This document shows, one piece after another, positions 8,453-17,410 of a DNA stretch of 56,834 nucleotides (positions are counted from its first letter, which is position 1; each line of letters opens with the position of its first letter). Where the stretch lies: contig CAWDMN010000042.1 of NCBI GenBank assembly GCA_963803155.1, positions 1 through 56,834 on the forward strand, read 5' to 3'. The translations under genes were made by a program, and so were the position numbers. This stretch comes from CAWDMN01 sp963803155 (lineage in GTDB: Bacteria; Acidobacteriota; Terriglobia; Versatilivoradales; Versatilivoraceae). The notes beneath the pieces are model-generated. The model ran no database searches, was not told the origin of the DNA, and worked only from the letters and a program-made list of their open reading frames with translations.

Positions 8453-9738
8453 AAAAAAACATGCGGGATGAGTTCATCAATCGACGCCTTTTTCTGGAGA
8501 GGGCCTGTGGGATCACCGGTCTGACGCTGGCTGGAGCCGGATTGACTCCTTATGCGGCCCTCCAGGGGGCAGACCAAAGTTCATCCAATCAGCGCTTGAA
8601 GCAGAGCAGCCCTCTTGGAAACTTATATCCATTTTTGCATGATCTTCAGAAAGAGAGCCAATTCAAGCTCTCTTTTCTTCAAGATGAGTTCAAAGAATTG
8701 GACAGCTGGAAAAGAGCGGCACGGGAAAGGCTCTGGCAGCTGATCCCGGAAAAACCCGAATCCTGTGATTTCAAGGCCGAAGTTGTGGAACAGGTAGATA
8801 AAGGGGACTACATCCGCGAGAAGGTATACTTTTATTCCACTGCAAGCACTCGGGTCCCAGCCTACGTCCTGATTCCCAAAAGGGCGAAAAAGCCCGCGCC
8901 AGGATTGGTCTGCTTTCACGATCATGGAGGCATGTATTACTGGGGGAAAGAAAAAATTGTGGAGGTGGAGAATGAGCACCCGGTGTTAAGGGATTTTAAG
9001 CAGCAGGCTTACAGCGGCAAGTCCTATGCGACTGAGTTTTGCAGAGCTGGTTTTGTGGTTATTGTCACTGATGCCTTTTATTGGGGAGAACGGCGCCTGG
9101 TGACGGATCAGGATGTGGAACAGGGGATCAATGATCGGTCCAAACAGGAACCGGCCGAAGTCATCCAACGGGTGAACGAGCAATCCGCCCGCAATGAAGA
9201 CATGACCGCGAGGGCGATCAGTCAGATTGGGCACACCTGGCAGGGGATCTGGCTGAGGGATGAGATCCGTTCGCTAGATTACCTGCTGACCCGTCCGGAA
9301 GTTGATGCCCAACGAATTGGCTGTGTGGGCCTTTCGATTGGCGGATTTCGCTCCGCACAGTTTGCCGGCATGGATCCCCGGGTAAAATGTGCCGTAGTCG
9401 CGGGATGGATGACCACTTTCGGTGAGATGTTTTCATATCGTCCCTTGAATACGCACTATCTTCAATATATTGCAGGTGCCTATGCGCTGATGGATTTGCC
9501 AGATCTGGTATCCCTTTGCTGCCCGGGGGGGTTGATGGTAATCCAAGGGCGAAAGGATGTTCTTTTCACGCCACGCGGCGTCGAGGAGGCTTACCAGAAA
9601 ATCGAGGCGGTGTATCGGAAGGCAGGCGCCGCCTCCCATGCGGATCTGCGTTATTACGACACGCCTCATGAGTTCAATCAGGAAATGCAGCGGGATGCGC
9701 TGGCTTGGCTGAAGAGATGGCTGAACGTGAAAAGCTGA
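8449..9738 (+). CDS. Tat-exported alpha/beta hydrolase (dienelactone hydrolase/acetyl-xylan-esterase-like)
   Basis: 429 residues. A twin-arginine leader (RRLFLE, residues 13-18, then a Gly/Ala/Leu-rich segment) suggests Tat export. The alpha/beta hydrolase core shows GLVCFHDHGG (oxyanion region), nucleophile Ser296 in CVGLSIGGFRS, the acid in VIQGRKDVLF and the His in YDTPHEFNQE. The family fits large carbohydrate or acyl esterases found next to glycosidases. The start codon overlaps the stop of the preceding CocE-type gene by four bases. Function as a deacetylase or deacylase of the same polysaccharide is inference. Confidence 0.8.
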   Translation: MKKNMRDEFINRRLFLERACGITGLTLAGAGLTPYAALQGADQSSSNQRLKQSSPLGNLYPFLHDLQKESQFKLSFLQDEFKELDSWKRAARERLWQLIPEKPESCDFKAEVVEQVDKGDYIREKVYFYSTASTRVPAYVLIPKRAKKPAPGLVCFHDHGGMYYWGKEKIVEVENEHPVLRDFKQQAYSGKSYATEFCRAGFVVIVTDAFYWGERRLVTDQDVEQGINDRSKQEPAEVIQRVNEQSARNEDMTARAISQIGHTWQGIWLRDEIRSLDYLLTRPEVDAQRIGCVGLSIGGFRSAQFAGMDPRVKCAVVAGWMTTFGEMFSYRPLNTHYLQYIAGAYALMDLPDLVSLCCPGGLMVIQGRKDVLFTPRGVEEAYQKIEAVYRKAGAASHADLRYYDTPHEFNQEMQRDALAWLKRWLNVKS

Positions 9739-9929
9739 TTGTAAGCAGGAAGCTGTGCGAGCGGCAAAGCGGGGCTGCTGGACCGCCTGCCCGGCCACAA
9801 TGCTGATCGCTTTCCAAGCGCTGCCATAAGCAAGCACTGTTCGCCACCAAGTTGTTTTGGAGTCGTCAGCTGGAACTGGAGACTGCGCCAAGACTCCTGG
9901 CTGCCGGGAAAAAATGCGGGGAGATTATC

Positions 9930-12668
9930 ATGTCAAGATTCAACACAATCAATCGCAGGGGATTTTTGCTGACGGCTGCCAACGCCTCTTTGGGGGCGTT
10001 GGCGCCGCCGGGGCTCCAGGCAAAATCAACGCTTCCGTCAGCTAGTTCAGATTCCCCCGCGCTCAATCCATATTCACCCGCGGAATTATTCAAGCTTGGT
10101 CCGCAGCGGACTTTTAGCGGCGAGCATGCCGCCCAGGTGGCCATGCCCATTGGCGGGCTGGGGACTGGTTGCGTCTGTTTGAATGGACAGGGCGGGTTGC
10201 AAGATTTTTCCATTCGTCACCACCCAAGCACCACAGCACTTTCCACTCAACATAACTATGGAGAAGCGGCCTTTGCCACTTTGCGCATCAAGGAGGATTC
10301 ATCTGTAACCCGCGTTATTGAAGGGCCGATGCCCCCCTTTCGAATTTACGATCAGGGACTCCAGGGGCAAGGATATCTGCACGGCGGGCACGAGGGATTT
10401 CCGCGATTTGCCAAAGCTTCTTTTCAAGGAGAATATCCATTTGGACGGGTTTTCTTGACCGACCCCAACCTTCCGGTTCAGGTGGAATTGACTGGATGGA
10501 ATCCTTTTATCCCGCTCGACGACAAAAATTCCGGACTTCCCGGCGTGATCTTGGAGTACAAGCTCCAGAATCATTCCAGCCAGATGGTGAAGTATGAATT
10601 CTCTTATCATCTTTCTCATTTAGCTGCGGGGTGTGCGCCCGCGGAGGCGCGCAGCCGAAGCAAGGCCATCCCCGGGGAAGGCATCTTTTTTTTCAACATC
10701 GAGAACCCACACGCAGAAGGGTTTGGGACCGCTTGCCTGCTAATGCTGAATCACCAGCCCAAAATTAAAGCCATGTGGCTGCGCAGTCCGGCATGGCCAT
10801 TTGATGCTCTTTCCGCGCTCTGGAAGGAAATCTCCAGCGGCCAATTCGCTCCCAATGAAGGTTCAAATGCAGCCGACCAATTCGGGCGCAATGGCGGATC
10901 CATGCAAGTGGATGGGGAACTGCTTCCCGGCCAATCCATCACTTATCCCATTTTGATTGCGTGGCATTTCCCCAACAGTTATCTGAAGGTGGGGGGAATC
11001 CCTGATCCTCAAAAACCTGATCCCACGGGAGCTCCGGGTTGTCGAAGTCTGCCTCAAGATGAAGGGCCCTATTGGAGGCCTTATTACATCTCACTTTGGA
11101 AAAATGCCGAAGAGGTTGCCGCTTATATTGCGGCTAATTATTCCTCTTTGCGCGCCCGCACCCTGGCCTTCAAGGAGGCTCTGTTTTCCTCTACTTTTCC
11201 GCCCTACGTTCTGGATGCAATATCCGCCAATCTGGGGATCCTCAAATCCCCTACAGTTCTCCGCCAGGAAAATGGCAACCTCTGGGCCTGGGAGGGATGC
11301 TTCCCGGATTCTGGCTGCTGTCACGGCTCTTGCACCCACGTTTGGAATTATGCGCAGGCCTTGCCGCACCTGTTCCCGCAGTTGGAGCGCACTTTGCGGG
11401 AACAGGAATTGGAACGTTCCATGGATGAAAAAGGGCATGTGACCTTCCGCGCGGCTCTGCCCGATGGACCGGTAAAACACGACTTTCACGCCGCGGCCGA
11501 TGGGCAGCTCGGCGGAATCATGAAGGTGTACCGGGAGTGGCAAATATCCGGGGATTTTGAGTGGTTGAAGAAAATGTATCCTTTGGCTAAACGCAGCCTG
11601 GAATTCTCGATTGGCCAATGGGACCCGGAGCGCAGGGGCGCGCTCGTTGAGCCGCATCATAACACCTACGACATTGAATTCTGGGGGCCGGACAGCCTCT
11701 GCACCAGCATTTACCTGGGCGCATTGTCTGCCATGGCCGAAATGGCGCAAGCCATGGGAAACCGGGAGGAAGCGGATCAATTTGGGGCCCTTGCTCAAAC
11801 TTGCGCCCGGTACTTGGATGTTCAGCTTTTCAATGGGGAATATTATCAACAGAAAATTCAATATGAAGGTCTGAGAGATAAATCGTTTATCTCCTCAATC
11901 GCTAAAGTGGATCAAAACAGCAGCGAAATGCAGCGCTTGCTCAAAAAAGAAGGGCCGAAATACCAGTATGGAAGCGGGTGCCTCTCGGACGGAGTGATTG
12001 GCGCCTGGATGGCTTGCTGCTACGGAATTGAAATTCCATTGTCACGATCCAACTTGCGCAAGACGCTGCTTTCCATCTTCCGTCACAATTTCAAAAAGGA
12101 TTTAAGCGCGCATGCCAATGCGCAACGTCCAGGCTATGCCCTCGGACGTGAACCTGGCCTGTTGCTATGCAGTTGGCCCCGGGGAGGGAAACCCACACTC
12201 CCCTTCGTTTATTCCGACGAAGTCTGGACCGGCATTGAATACCAGGTGGCATCCCATCTGATTGCCGAAGGATTTGTGGCCGAAGGGCTCAGCATCGTCA
12301 AAGCCACGCGAAGCCGGTATAACGGACGGGTGAGGAACCCCTGGAATGAATATGAGTGCGGCAATTACTACGCACGCGCCATGGCCAGTTACGCCCTGCT
12401 GGCAGCTCTTTCCGGATTTCGCTACAGTGCCGTGAGCCGAACACTCTGGTTGGCCCCCAAACTTGAATACCGCCCTTTCCGGACATTTTTCTCCACGGCG
12501 ACGGGCTTTGGCACTCTTCAAATCAACCCGCATTCCGTTGAGATCCATTTAGCCGAAGGGAAATTACTCATCAAGAGTCTCCATTTAGAATTGGAAGGGA
12601 GATTGCGGGAATTGAAAATTGACACTGTGGTTAAACCGGAAAAGGTTGTCATTTTAAGCTGGGGCTGA
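9930..12668 (+). CDS. Tat-exported GH116 (GBA2-like) beta-glycosidase
   Basis: 912 residues from the ATG at 9930, chosen because GGGGAG lies about 8 bases upstream and the leader begins with the Tat motif INRRGFLLTAA. The N-terminal domain has PIGGLGTGCVCLNGQGG, typical of GBA2_N. The catalytic (alpha/alpha)6 domain has LWAWEG (Glu455, position of the GBA2/TxGH116 nucleophile) and HNTYDIEFWGPDS (Asp581, position of the acid/base), and ends with NPWNEYECGNYYARAM. Family members cleave beta-glucosides and beta-xylosides. Separated from the previous gene by 190 bases that show no other feature. Substrate is unproven. Confidence 0.87.
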   Translation: MSRFNTINRRGFLLTAANASLGALAPPGLQAKSTLPSASSDSPALNPYSPAELFKLGPQRTFSGEHAAQVAMPIGGLGTGCVCLNGQGGLQDFSIRHHPSTTALSTQHNYGEAAFATLRIKEDSSVTRVIEGPMPPFRIYDQGLQGQGYLHGGHEGFPRFAKASFQGEYPFGRVFLTDPNLPVQVELTGWNPFIPLDDKNSGLPGVILEYKLQNHSSQMVKYEFSYHLSHLAAGCAPAEARSRSKAIPGEGIFFFNIENPHAEGFGTACLLMLNHQPKIKAMWLRSPAWPFDALSALWKEISSGQFAPNEGSNAADQFGRNGGSMQVDGELLPGQSITYPILIAWHFPNSYLKVGGIPDPQKPDPTGAPGCRSLPQDEGPYWRPYYISLWKNAEEVAAYIAANYSSLRARTLAFKEALFSSTFPPYVLDAISANLGILKSPTVLRQENGNLWAWEGCFPDSGCCHGSCTHVWNYAQALPHLFPQLERTLREQELERSMDEKGHVTFRAALPDGPVKHDFHAAADGQLGGIMKVYREWQISGDFEWLKKMYPLAKRSLEFSIGQWDPERRGALVEPHHNTYDIEFWGPDSLCTSIYLGALSAMAEMAQAMGNREEADQFGALAQTCARYLDVQLFNGEYYQQKIQYEGLRDKSFISSIAKVDQNSSEMQRLLKKEGPKYQYGSGCLSDGVIGAWMACCYGIEIPLSRSNLRKTLLSIFRHNFKKDLSAHANAQRPGYALGREPGLLLCSWPRGGKPTLPFVYSDEVWTGIEYQVASHLIAEGFVAEGLSIVKATRSRYNGRVRNPWNEYECGNYYARAMASYALLAALSGFRYSAVSRTLWLAPKLEYRPFRTFFSTATGFGTLQINPHSVEIHLAEGKLLIKSLHLELEGRLRELKIDTVVKPEKVVILSWG

Positions 12669-12713
12669 AGTAGTTGTGCGAGCTGCATCCATTATTGATC
12701 GGAAAAATGAGAA

Positions 12714-14030
12714 ATGATTTCTGCTGACCACCATAATCCTGTCGTGCTGCTGCGGCGCCTGATCCAATTTAACACGACCAATCCACCCGGGAACGAGTCT
12801 GCTTGCATCGCTTATCTGAATGAAATTCTTACCGCCGCTGGGATACAGACCAGCATATTTGCCAAGTCTCCTGAACGGCCCAATTTGATCGCCCGTCTCC
12901 CCGGCCGAGGGAAAGCCGCGCCTCTTTTGCTCTATGGGCATATTGATGTCGTGACTGCAGAACACCAGAAGTGGACCTGCCCTCCTTTTGAAGGGCGATT
13001 GGCGGAAGATTATGTGTGGGGAAGAGGCGCTTTGGACATGAAAGGAGGAGTGGCCATGATGCTGGCGGCTTTGCTGCGCGCGAAAGCCCAGCACACGGCG
13101 CTCTCGGGTGATGTAGTCCTTGCCGTTTTCAGCGATGAGGAGGCGGGCGGAGATTTTGGCGCCCGGTTCCTGGTGGAGAATTATCCCGAACAATTCGCGG
13201 GCATACGGCATGCCATCGGCGAATTCGGCGGCTTTTCGCTTCACGTCGGAAAACGAAGATTCTACCCCATTCAAGTTGCCGAAAAGCAATTATGTTGGAT
13301 GAAGGCTGCCGTTCGTGGTCCGGGAGGACATGGCTCCATGCCTGTCCGCGGTGGGGCCATGGCGAAATTATCCCGATTTCTGGGCAAACTCGATCGGCAT
13401 CGTCTGCCTGTTCATGTGACGCCGGTAATGCGGCTCATGATCGAAGAAATGGCCGCGGCAATGGGTGGATTGAAAAAGATAGCTGTTCGTCAACTGATCA
13501 ATCCCATGCTGGCAAACAGGGGGCTAAATCTGCTGGGGGAACAGTGGCGTTTCTTCGATCCGCTATTGCGCCATACCGTGAGCCCGACAATTTTACATGG
13601 CAGCAGCCAGGTCAATGTGATTCCCAGCGAAGTGTCCGTTGAGTTGGATGGGCGGCTGTTGCCGGGATACTCTCCCGATGATTTGATTGAAGAAATACAG
13701 CATATCGTCGGCAGCGAGGTCGAGATAGAAGTGATCCGCCATGACCCGGGACCGAAAGAACCTGATATGGCGTTGTTCAGCACGCTCGTCGAGATCCTGC
13801 GCGAAGCGGACCCGCAAGCGAATCCGATTCCGCTTTTGCTGAGCGGGTTTACCGAGGCGCGGTTCTTTTCGAAGCTGGGCATTCAAACATACGGGTTCCT
13901 GCCTATGCTGTTGCCCGCTAATTTCAATTTTGCGCAGACAATCCACGCGGCCGATGAACGGATTCCCGTCAGCGCATTGGATTTTGGTGTGCAAGCGATC
14001 GGAAAGCTACTTGAGCGATACGGTGCTTAG
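12714..14030 (+). CDS. M20-family metallopeptidase (ArgE/DapE/CPG2-like)
   Basis: 438 residues, no signal peptide. Metal-site motifs of the M20 family are visible: LLYGHIDVV (His76, Asp78), GRGALDMKGG (bridging Asp), SDEEAGGDFG (Glu pair), and a later HAAD near the C-terminus. The central dimerisation domain begins at RGPGGHGSMP. M20 enzymes hydrolyse amide bonds in small molecules, for example N-acyl amino acids or dipeptides. It follows the GH116 gene by 45 bases, so it may complete the catabolic series in the cytoplasm. Substrate undetermined. Confidence 0.85.
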   Translation: MISADHHNPVVLLRRLIQFNTTNPPGNESACIAYLNEILTAAGIQTSIFAKSPERPNLIARLPGRGKAAPLLLYGHIDVVTAEHQKWTCPPFEGRLAEDYVWGRGALDMKGGVAMMLAALLRAKAQHTALSGDVVLAVFSDEEAGGDFGARFLVENYPEQFAGIRHAIGEFGGFSLHVGKRRFYPIQVAEKQLCWMKAAVRGPGGHGSMPVRGGAMAKLSRFLGKLDRHRLPVHVTPVMRLMIEEMAAAMGGLKKIAVRQLINPMLANRGLNLLGEQWRFFDPLLRHTVSPTILHGSSQVNVIPSEVSVELDGRLLPGYSPDDLIEEIQHIVGSEVEIEVIRHDPGPKEPDMALFSTLVEILREADPQANPIPLLLSGFTEARFFSKLGIQTYGFLPMLLPANFNFAQTIHAADERIPVSALDFGVQAIGKLLERYGA

Positions 14031-14052
14031 TTCCTCCGGAGGAGAAAGACTA

Positions 14053-14821
14053 ATGAAACTGCTGCCATATTTATTGCTGACACTCATGTGGAACATTGCA
14101 TTTCTGCAAGCAGGGGAAACCGTTCGCACTGGTTCAACCAAAACGGCGAATGCACAACCTTCTGTCGACCAGATCCTGCGGAAATACATGGATGCCATCG
14201 GAGGAAGGGCTGCCGCGGAAAAGGTAAAAAGCCGCATCATGAAAGGGACGCTCGTCATAGTCAACACGGGAGCCTCCGGCAGCTATGAGGTGTTTTCCAA
14301 AGCCCCCAACAAACTGCGGTCCAATGCCCAGGTGAATAATTTCGGGACGTTGAGCCAGGGATTTAATGGAGCGGTGGCCTGGGCCAGCAATCCCATGAGC
14401 GGCGCGGTGGAATTGGCCGGAGAATTTCAGGCCGCCCTGATACGGGAGGCCGATCTCCTGCGAAGCTATAAGCTAAAAGAACTTTATGCCAGGCTTGCCT
14501 TGAAAGAAATCAGGAAATTGGATGGGAAAGAAGTCTATATCGTTGAGGCCATCCCAGCGGAAGGGCCGGCCGGACCTCTTGTATTTTGATGCCCAGACCG
14601 GATTGATGGCGCGAAGCGATACGCATCGTCCGCCGCAAGAGGGAATGGTAACGATGGAAAGCTATTATGAAGAATACCGGGAAGTGGACGGGATCCAGCT
14701 TCCTTTCCGTATCCGGCAATACACGCCCGTCTACAACATGGAAATTCAATTCCGTGAAATCAGACATAATCTTCCAGTGGACGAGGAAATATTCGATCCC
14801 CCTCGTCTTTCACGGAATTGA
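14053..14821 (+). pseudogene. Secreted protein of unknown function, interrupted by one frameshift
   Basis: The ATG at 14053 has CCGGAGGAG upstream and opens with a signal peptide (LLPYLLLTLMWNIAFLQAG). The first frame reads through DQILRKYMDAIGGRAAAEKV to about 14570, then must shift by one base within a GGGCCGGCCGG tract to continue as RPDLLYFDAQTGLMARSD and YEEYREVDGIQLPFRIRQY to the stop at 14821. Together about 256 residues. The pattern (IGG repeat-like start, YEEYREVDGIQLPF end) occurs in exported acidobacterial proteins related to lipoprotein-sorting/DUF4292-like folds. Whether the shift is real or a sequencing error cannot be told here. Confidence 0.7.
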
Positions 14822-14914
14822 CTCTCCGCGGCGCAGCGGAATAAGGATCTTCTCCAGATTGAAAACATCCTGCCTTTCAAAAACCCGATTTTCCGGCCAA
14901 GGATCAGGCTCGTC

Positions 14915-15307
14915 TTATTCTCCAGGGGTGAAATCCACCACGAATACATCCTCCATAATTCCGAGACTGCCCAATAATTGTCCAAATTTTTTATGTTCTG
15001 GATGTGGGAGATAGGCATCCCGTGCCTTTTGGTCCACAAATGTCAAAAGGTAGACATGGGTGAAGCCGAGGTTTTTTCCCTCGGGACTGTTGTTGACCCC
15101 TTGCTCAAAAGAAAGGATGCCGGGGATTTTTGTCTTCAAGGCACGGAAAGCATTTGTGACTTGCTGGATCTTTTCCTGGGAGGCATTCTGCTTGTACTTG
15201 AAGATCACCATGTGGCGGACCTTCGATTTTTCAACAGCCACGCTTGAGACACAGAATGCCGAGAGGATAAAAGAAATAGACAAAACCAAGATCAAGATTG
15301 ATTTCAT
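14915..15307 (-). CDS. Exported Dabb (stress-responsive A/B barrel) domain protein
   Basis: 130 residues with a signal peptide (residues 1-24). The mature part is one dimeric alpha/beta barrel domain: VRHMVIFKYKQNASQEKIQQ, then FEQGVN and an acidic C-terminal strand, as in Dabb proteins. The His in RHMVIF and the HPEHKKF motif are conserved in the family. No catalytic role is established for most members. It is convergent with the preceding plus-strand gene and lies immediately downstream of the ABC exporter on the same strand. Confidence 0.8.
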   Translation of the reverse strand: MKSILILVLSISFILSAFCVSSVAVEKSKVRHMVIFKYKQNASQEKIQQVTNAFRALKTKIPGILSFEQGVNNSPEGKNLGFTHVYLLTFVDQKARDAYLPHPEHKKFGQLLGSLGIMEDVFVVDFTPGE

Positions 15308-15340
15308 GGGATCTCCTTTTTTTGATGGAAATTAGTCTGT

Positions 15341-17116
15341 TTAGATTTGGGAGGCCTGCAGACGGCTGTAGACGCTATTTAACGCCATGAGGTCCTGATG
15401 ACTTCCAATCTCCACGAGGCGCCCGTCTTCGATAACGGCAATCCGGCCGGCGTTTCGAATGGTCGACAAACGATGGGCCACGACGAAGGTAGTCCGCCCT
15501 TTCATCAGCCGGGCCAGGGATTCCTGGATCAAGCTCTCCGAAAGAGTGTCCAGTGCTGAAGTCGCTTCGTCCAAAACCAAAATCCGGGGATTTCGGATCA
15601 GCGCCCGGGCAATGGCAAGGCGCTGCTTTTGTCCGCCGGAGAGTCGTGCCCCCCGTTCTCCAATCTTGGTCTCCAACCCTTCAGGCAATTGTTCGACAAA
15701 TTCTAAGGCATTAGCGTCCTTCAATGCCTCCAACAGTTGCCTTTCACTGACTTCGCGGCTTCCGTAAGTGACGTTTTCCCGGACGGTTCCATCAAAGAGG
15801 ATGGTTTCCTGTGGAACGAGGGAAAGGAAGCGGCGGTAAGTCCGCAGATCCAGCTCCCGCATATCGCGCCCATCCAGCAAAATGCGGCCTGAGGTGGGGC
15901 GCAAAAAGCCAATCACGAGGTTCAAGAAAGTGGATTTGCCCGCGCCGGAGGGGCCCACAATGGCTATGGTTTCACCTGGCTCGACTTTGATCGAAAGATT
16001 ATGGATGGCGGCTTCTTCGGTGTCGCGATAGGTAAAGGATACCTGTTCGAAGCTGATTCGTCCTTGGATGGACTTCACGGCGGCTTTCCCCTCATTTTGC
16101 TCCAGGTCCGGGCATTCCAGGATTTCCCCAATCGAGCGGATGGATTCAAATCCCTTGGTGATTTGAGGCACCAGGTTGCTTAAGCCCAGGACGGAAGCCG
16201 TCAAGGTCGTGGAATAGCCGGTCAGCAGGACTACATCGCCGAGCGATATGTGAATCCATTGAGTGTAAAACAGCCAGGCGGCACTTCCCAAAACCAGAAC
16301 GCCAAACAATTGCAGACATACCCAGGCGGAAGCCCCGAAAAAGGCATTGAGCGTGTCCAGCCGGATTCCCGCCGCGCGCACTTGAGACAATGAAACTCCG
16401 ACTTTTTCGAGTTCATATTCTTCCTCGCCATGGGCGCGCGTAATGGGGATGAGCTGAGTCATTCCGATCAAGCGGGAAGAGAGGCTTTCCACTTCCTGAC
16501 GGAACAGCATGTTGCAATTCCGCATGGCTTTGCGCAGCACTCGGACCAGGAGGGCAAAAACAGGAACGCTGAAAGCAAAAAAAATCAGGAACCAGGGTGC
16601 CCGCAACGAGACGGCAATCACGGCGGCCAGGATGGCCACTCCCGTGGATAGAAAACTTTCCATGACGTAGGTCAGCATCCAGTGAACAGCCTCGACGTCC
16701 CGCAAGAGCTTGGTCTGCAGACTGCCCGTGCTGGCGCCGGCATAAAAGCTGATCGAAAGATGTTGCAGCCGCCGACAGATGGCCGATCGCAGGTTCATTT
16801 CGATATTTCGCGTCGCCCGGCTGAGCAAATAAACAAAGAGCATATGGACGGGAATGTTTTGCAGGATGATAGCCAGCAGCACAATAAGGTTCAACCGCAG
16901 ACTGGAGGTGGATTTTCCCTCCGGTTGGGAAAGGATGTCGATGATGTTGGCCGTCACCAAGGGCAAAATCCAGACTGGGCTGTGTTTGATGATTTGAAAA
17001 ACAACCGCCAAAAGCATCCGGGGCCCTTCGTCGCGGCAGAGCTGGAGCAGCGTCCGAAAGGGGGACTCGCCTTTGTAGCGGTGTTCAAGCAAAAACCAGG
17101 ATTGATTCAATGCCAT
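15341..17116 (-). CDS. ABC exporter, fused permease and ATPase (MsbA/LmrA-like half-transporter)
   Basis: 591 residues from the ATG at 17116, chosen because a strong GGAGGAGG precedes it and the protein begins MALNQSWFLLEHRYKGES. The upstream in-frame extension is not protein-like. Six transmembrane segments occupy about residues 40-330. The nucleotide-binding domain shows Walker A GPSGAGKST, Q-loop SLVPQET, signature LSGGQKQRLAIARAL, Walker B ILVLDEATSALD and H-loop VAHRLST. Half-transporters of this type dimerise and export lipids, peptides or drugs. It is divergent from the DedA/LPG-synthase gene across a spacer of about 290 bases, which must hold both promoters. Confidence 0.9.
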   Translation of the reverse strand: MALNQSWFLLEHRYKGESPFRTLLQLCRDEGPRMLLAVVFQIIKHSPVWILPLVTANIIDILSQPEGKSTSSLRLNLIVLLAIILQNIPVHMLFVYLLSRATRNIEMNLRSAICRRLQHLSISFYAGASTGSLQTKLLRDVEAVHWMLTYVMESFLSTGVAILAAVIAVSLRAPWFLIFFAFSVPVFALLVRVLRKAMRNCNMLFRQEVESLSSRLIGMTQLIPITRAHGEEEYELEKVGVSLSQVRAAGIRLDTLNAFFGASAWVCLQLFGVLVLGSAAWLFYTQWIHISLGDVVLLTGYSTTLTASVLGLSNLVPQITKGFESIRSIGEILECPDLEQNEGKAAVKSIQGRISFEQVSFTYRDTEEAAIHNLSIKVEPGETIAIVGPSGAGKSTFLNLVIGFLRPTSGRILLDGRDMRELDLRTYRRFLSLVPQETILFDGTVRENVTYGSREVSERQLLEALKDANALEFVEQLPEGLETKIGERGARLSGGQKQRLAIARALIRNPRILVLDEATSALDTLSESLIQESLARLMKGRTTFVVAHRLSTIRNAGRIAVIEDGRLVEIGSHQDLMALNSVYSRLQASQI

Positions 17117-17410
17117 ACCTCCTCCGGGACACCATATTAAGCCGGCGCCTGCCCCGCTGTCAGCGAAAAGATAGCCAGCCTGTTTGAAATAGATTTGTCG
17201 CGTGTTCCGAGATTTTGGATTATTGCCCTCTTCTTTTGAGTGGAGTAGGACGCACGATTGCGCGATGTCATCCCGGAAATCCGGTCCCTGGTGGAAGATT
17301 GCCCCATCATTCTTATTGATGCCCAGTGGATTGAATAGCATGTTGAGTGGTATAGTTATTCCCCGTAAGAAGGAGGATAAGTCCACTTTTCTTGGGGACT
17401 GGTACGCGCG
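17117..17410. other. Divergent intergenic region
   Basis: Spacer between the divergent ABC exporter and DedA/LPG-synthase genes. A clear AGGAGGATAA tract lies at 17371-17380, but no start codon stands at a useful distance in the fusion-gene frame. No palindromic operator was recognised. Confidence 0.35.
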
